DNA of 64,000 nt from Ga0074139 sp964515195 (GTDB taxonomy: Bacteria > Bdellovibrionota > Bdellovibrionia > Bdellovibrionales > Bdellovibrionaceae). The notes beneath the pieces were generated by a model, which saw only the letters and a program-made list of their open reading frames with translations, made no database searches and was not told where the DNA came from. The translations under genes were made by a program, and so were the position numbers. The stretch lies in NCBI GenBank assembly GCA_964515195.1, contig CAZETK010000005.1, forward strand, positions 1-64,000. The letters run 5' to 3'. Below are positions 63,980 to 64,000 of the stretch, piece after piece (positions within the stretch are counted from its first letter, which is position 1; each line of letters starts with the position of its first letter).

Positions 63980-64000
63980 TCCAAGATTTTTAACCCAGGG

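Overview
The window looks like a scaffold from a Gram-negative bacterium of the Bdellovibrionota (Bdellovibrio-like). This is an inference. It rests on many secreted or lipoprotein genes without ordinary homologues (for example lipoboxes of the FFQNC type), a GreB / LptG / Def-Fmt / 2-oxoglutarate dehydrogenase backbone, FnIII and FecR envelope proteins, an HNH protein of a type I associate with these bacteria, and moderate GC content. Predation genes are not shown directly. Two 10-base runs of N (18258-18267 and 43123-43132) and several single-base homopolymer frameshifts show a draft, scaffolded assembly. No rRNA, tRNA, CRISPR array, insertion sequence or prophage was seen.

Layout. 0-0.5 kb: right part of a frameshifted N-acyltransferase-like gene with a G10 tract. 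0.5-2.4 kb (minus): FMN reductase and a cyclic-nucleotide-binding/zinc-ribbon protein. 2.5-5.9 kb (plus): an HNH endonuclease followed by both subunits of DNA topoisomerase VI, behind a consensus promoter that appears to make a leaderless mRNA. 5.9-10.2 kb: secreted metalloprotease, a beta-propeller/cytochrome c protein, a hypothetical protein and a YihG-like acyltransferase. 10.3-12.6 kb: aconitase. 12.6-16.9 kb (minus): response regulator with a PopZ-like tail, nadC, birA, a GyrI-like protein and a putative outer-membrane protein. 16.9-20.2 kb (plus): lptG-def-fmt-rpe. 21.5-24.7 kb: hutH-hutU; hutI lies apart at 35.1 kb. 25.5-28.4 kb: an SLT-type transglycosylase with a small secreted partner, and a lipoprotein with a sigma-54 promoter. 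28.5-34 kb (minus): sucA-sucB-lpdA. 34.3-36.3 kb: gpmA and hutI. 36.2-38.5 kb (minus): a subtilisin-like protease behind a lipoprotein gene broken by one stop codon. 38.7-43.5 kb (plus): two large unknown secreted proteins, a small gene with a prepilin gene, and a gap-damaged msrA. 43.6-47.2 kb: hisS and a DUF3299/ABC transporter set resembling the zinc system Zrg. 47.4-53.6 kb: a Pro-Ala-Arg repeat protein, a thermonuclease relic, and a FecR / FnIII-barrel / adenylate cyclase operon. 53.6-64 kb: greB, a GT39-type glycosyltransferase, a 955-residue secreted protein, lipoproteins, a transglutaminase-like protein, YceI, a DUF3592 protein, a disordered hydrophilic protein and a UPF0016 transporter.

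How the genes work together. The metabolic genes give much of the TCA cycle (aconitase, 2-oxoglutarate dehydrogenase) and the first three steps of histidine breakdown to formiminoglutamate, which suits an amino-acid-fed lifestyle. The rest is mainly envelope: hydrolases, lipoproteins, outer-membrane proteins and lipid or LPS handling. A class III cyclase and a cNMP-binding protein in the same window suggest cyclic-nucleotide signalling. Four sigma-54-like promoters, two of them close to consensus, precede genes for secreted or very hydrophilic proteins and may mark a common regulon. The strongest unusual items are the bacterial topoisomerase VI cassette with its HNH partner, the envelope-linked cyclase operon, the pair of large secreted proteins at 38.7-42.2 kb and several relics invisible to length-based gene calling.
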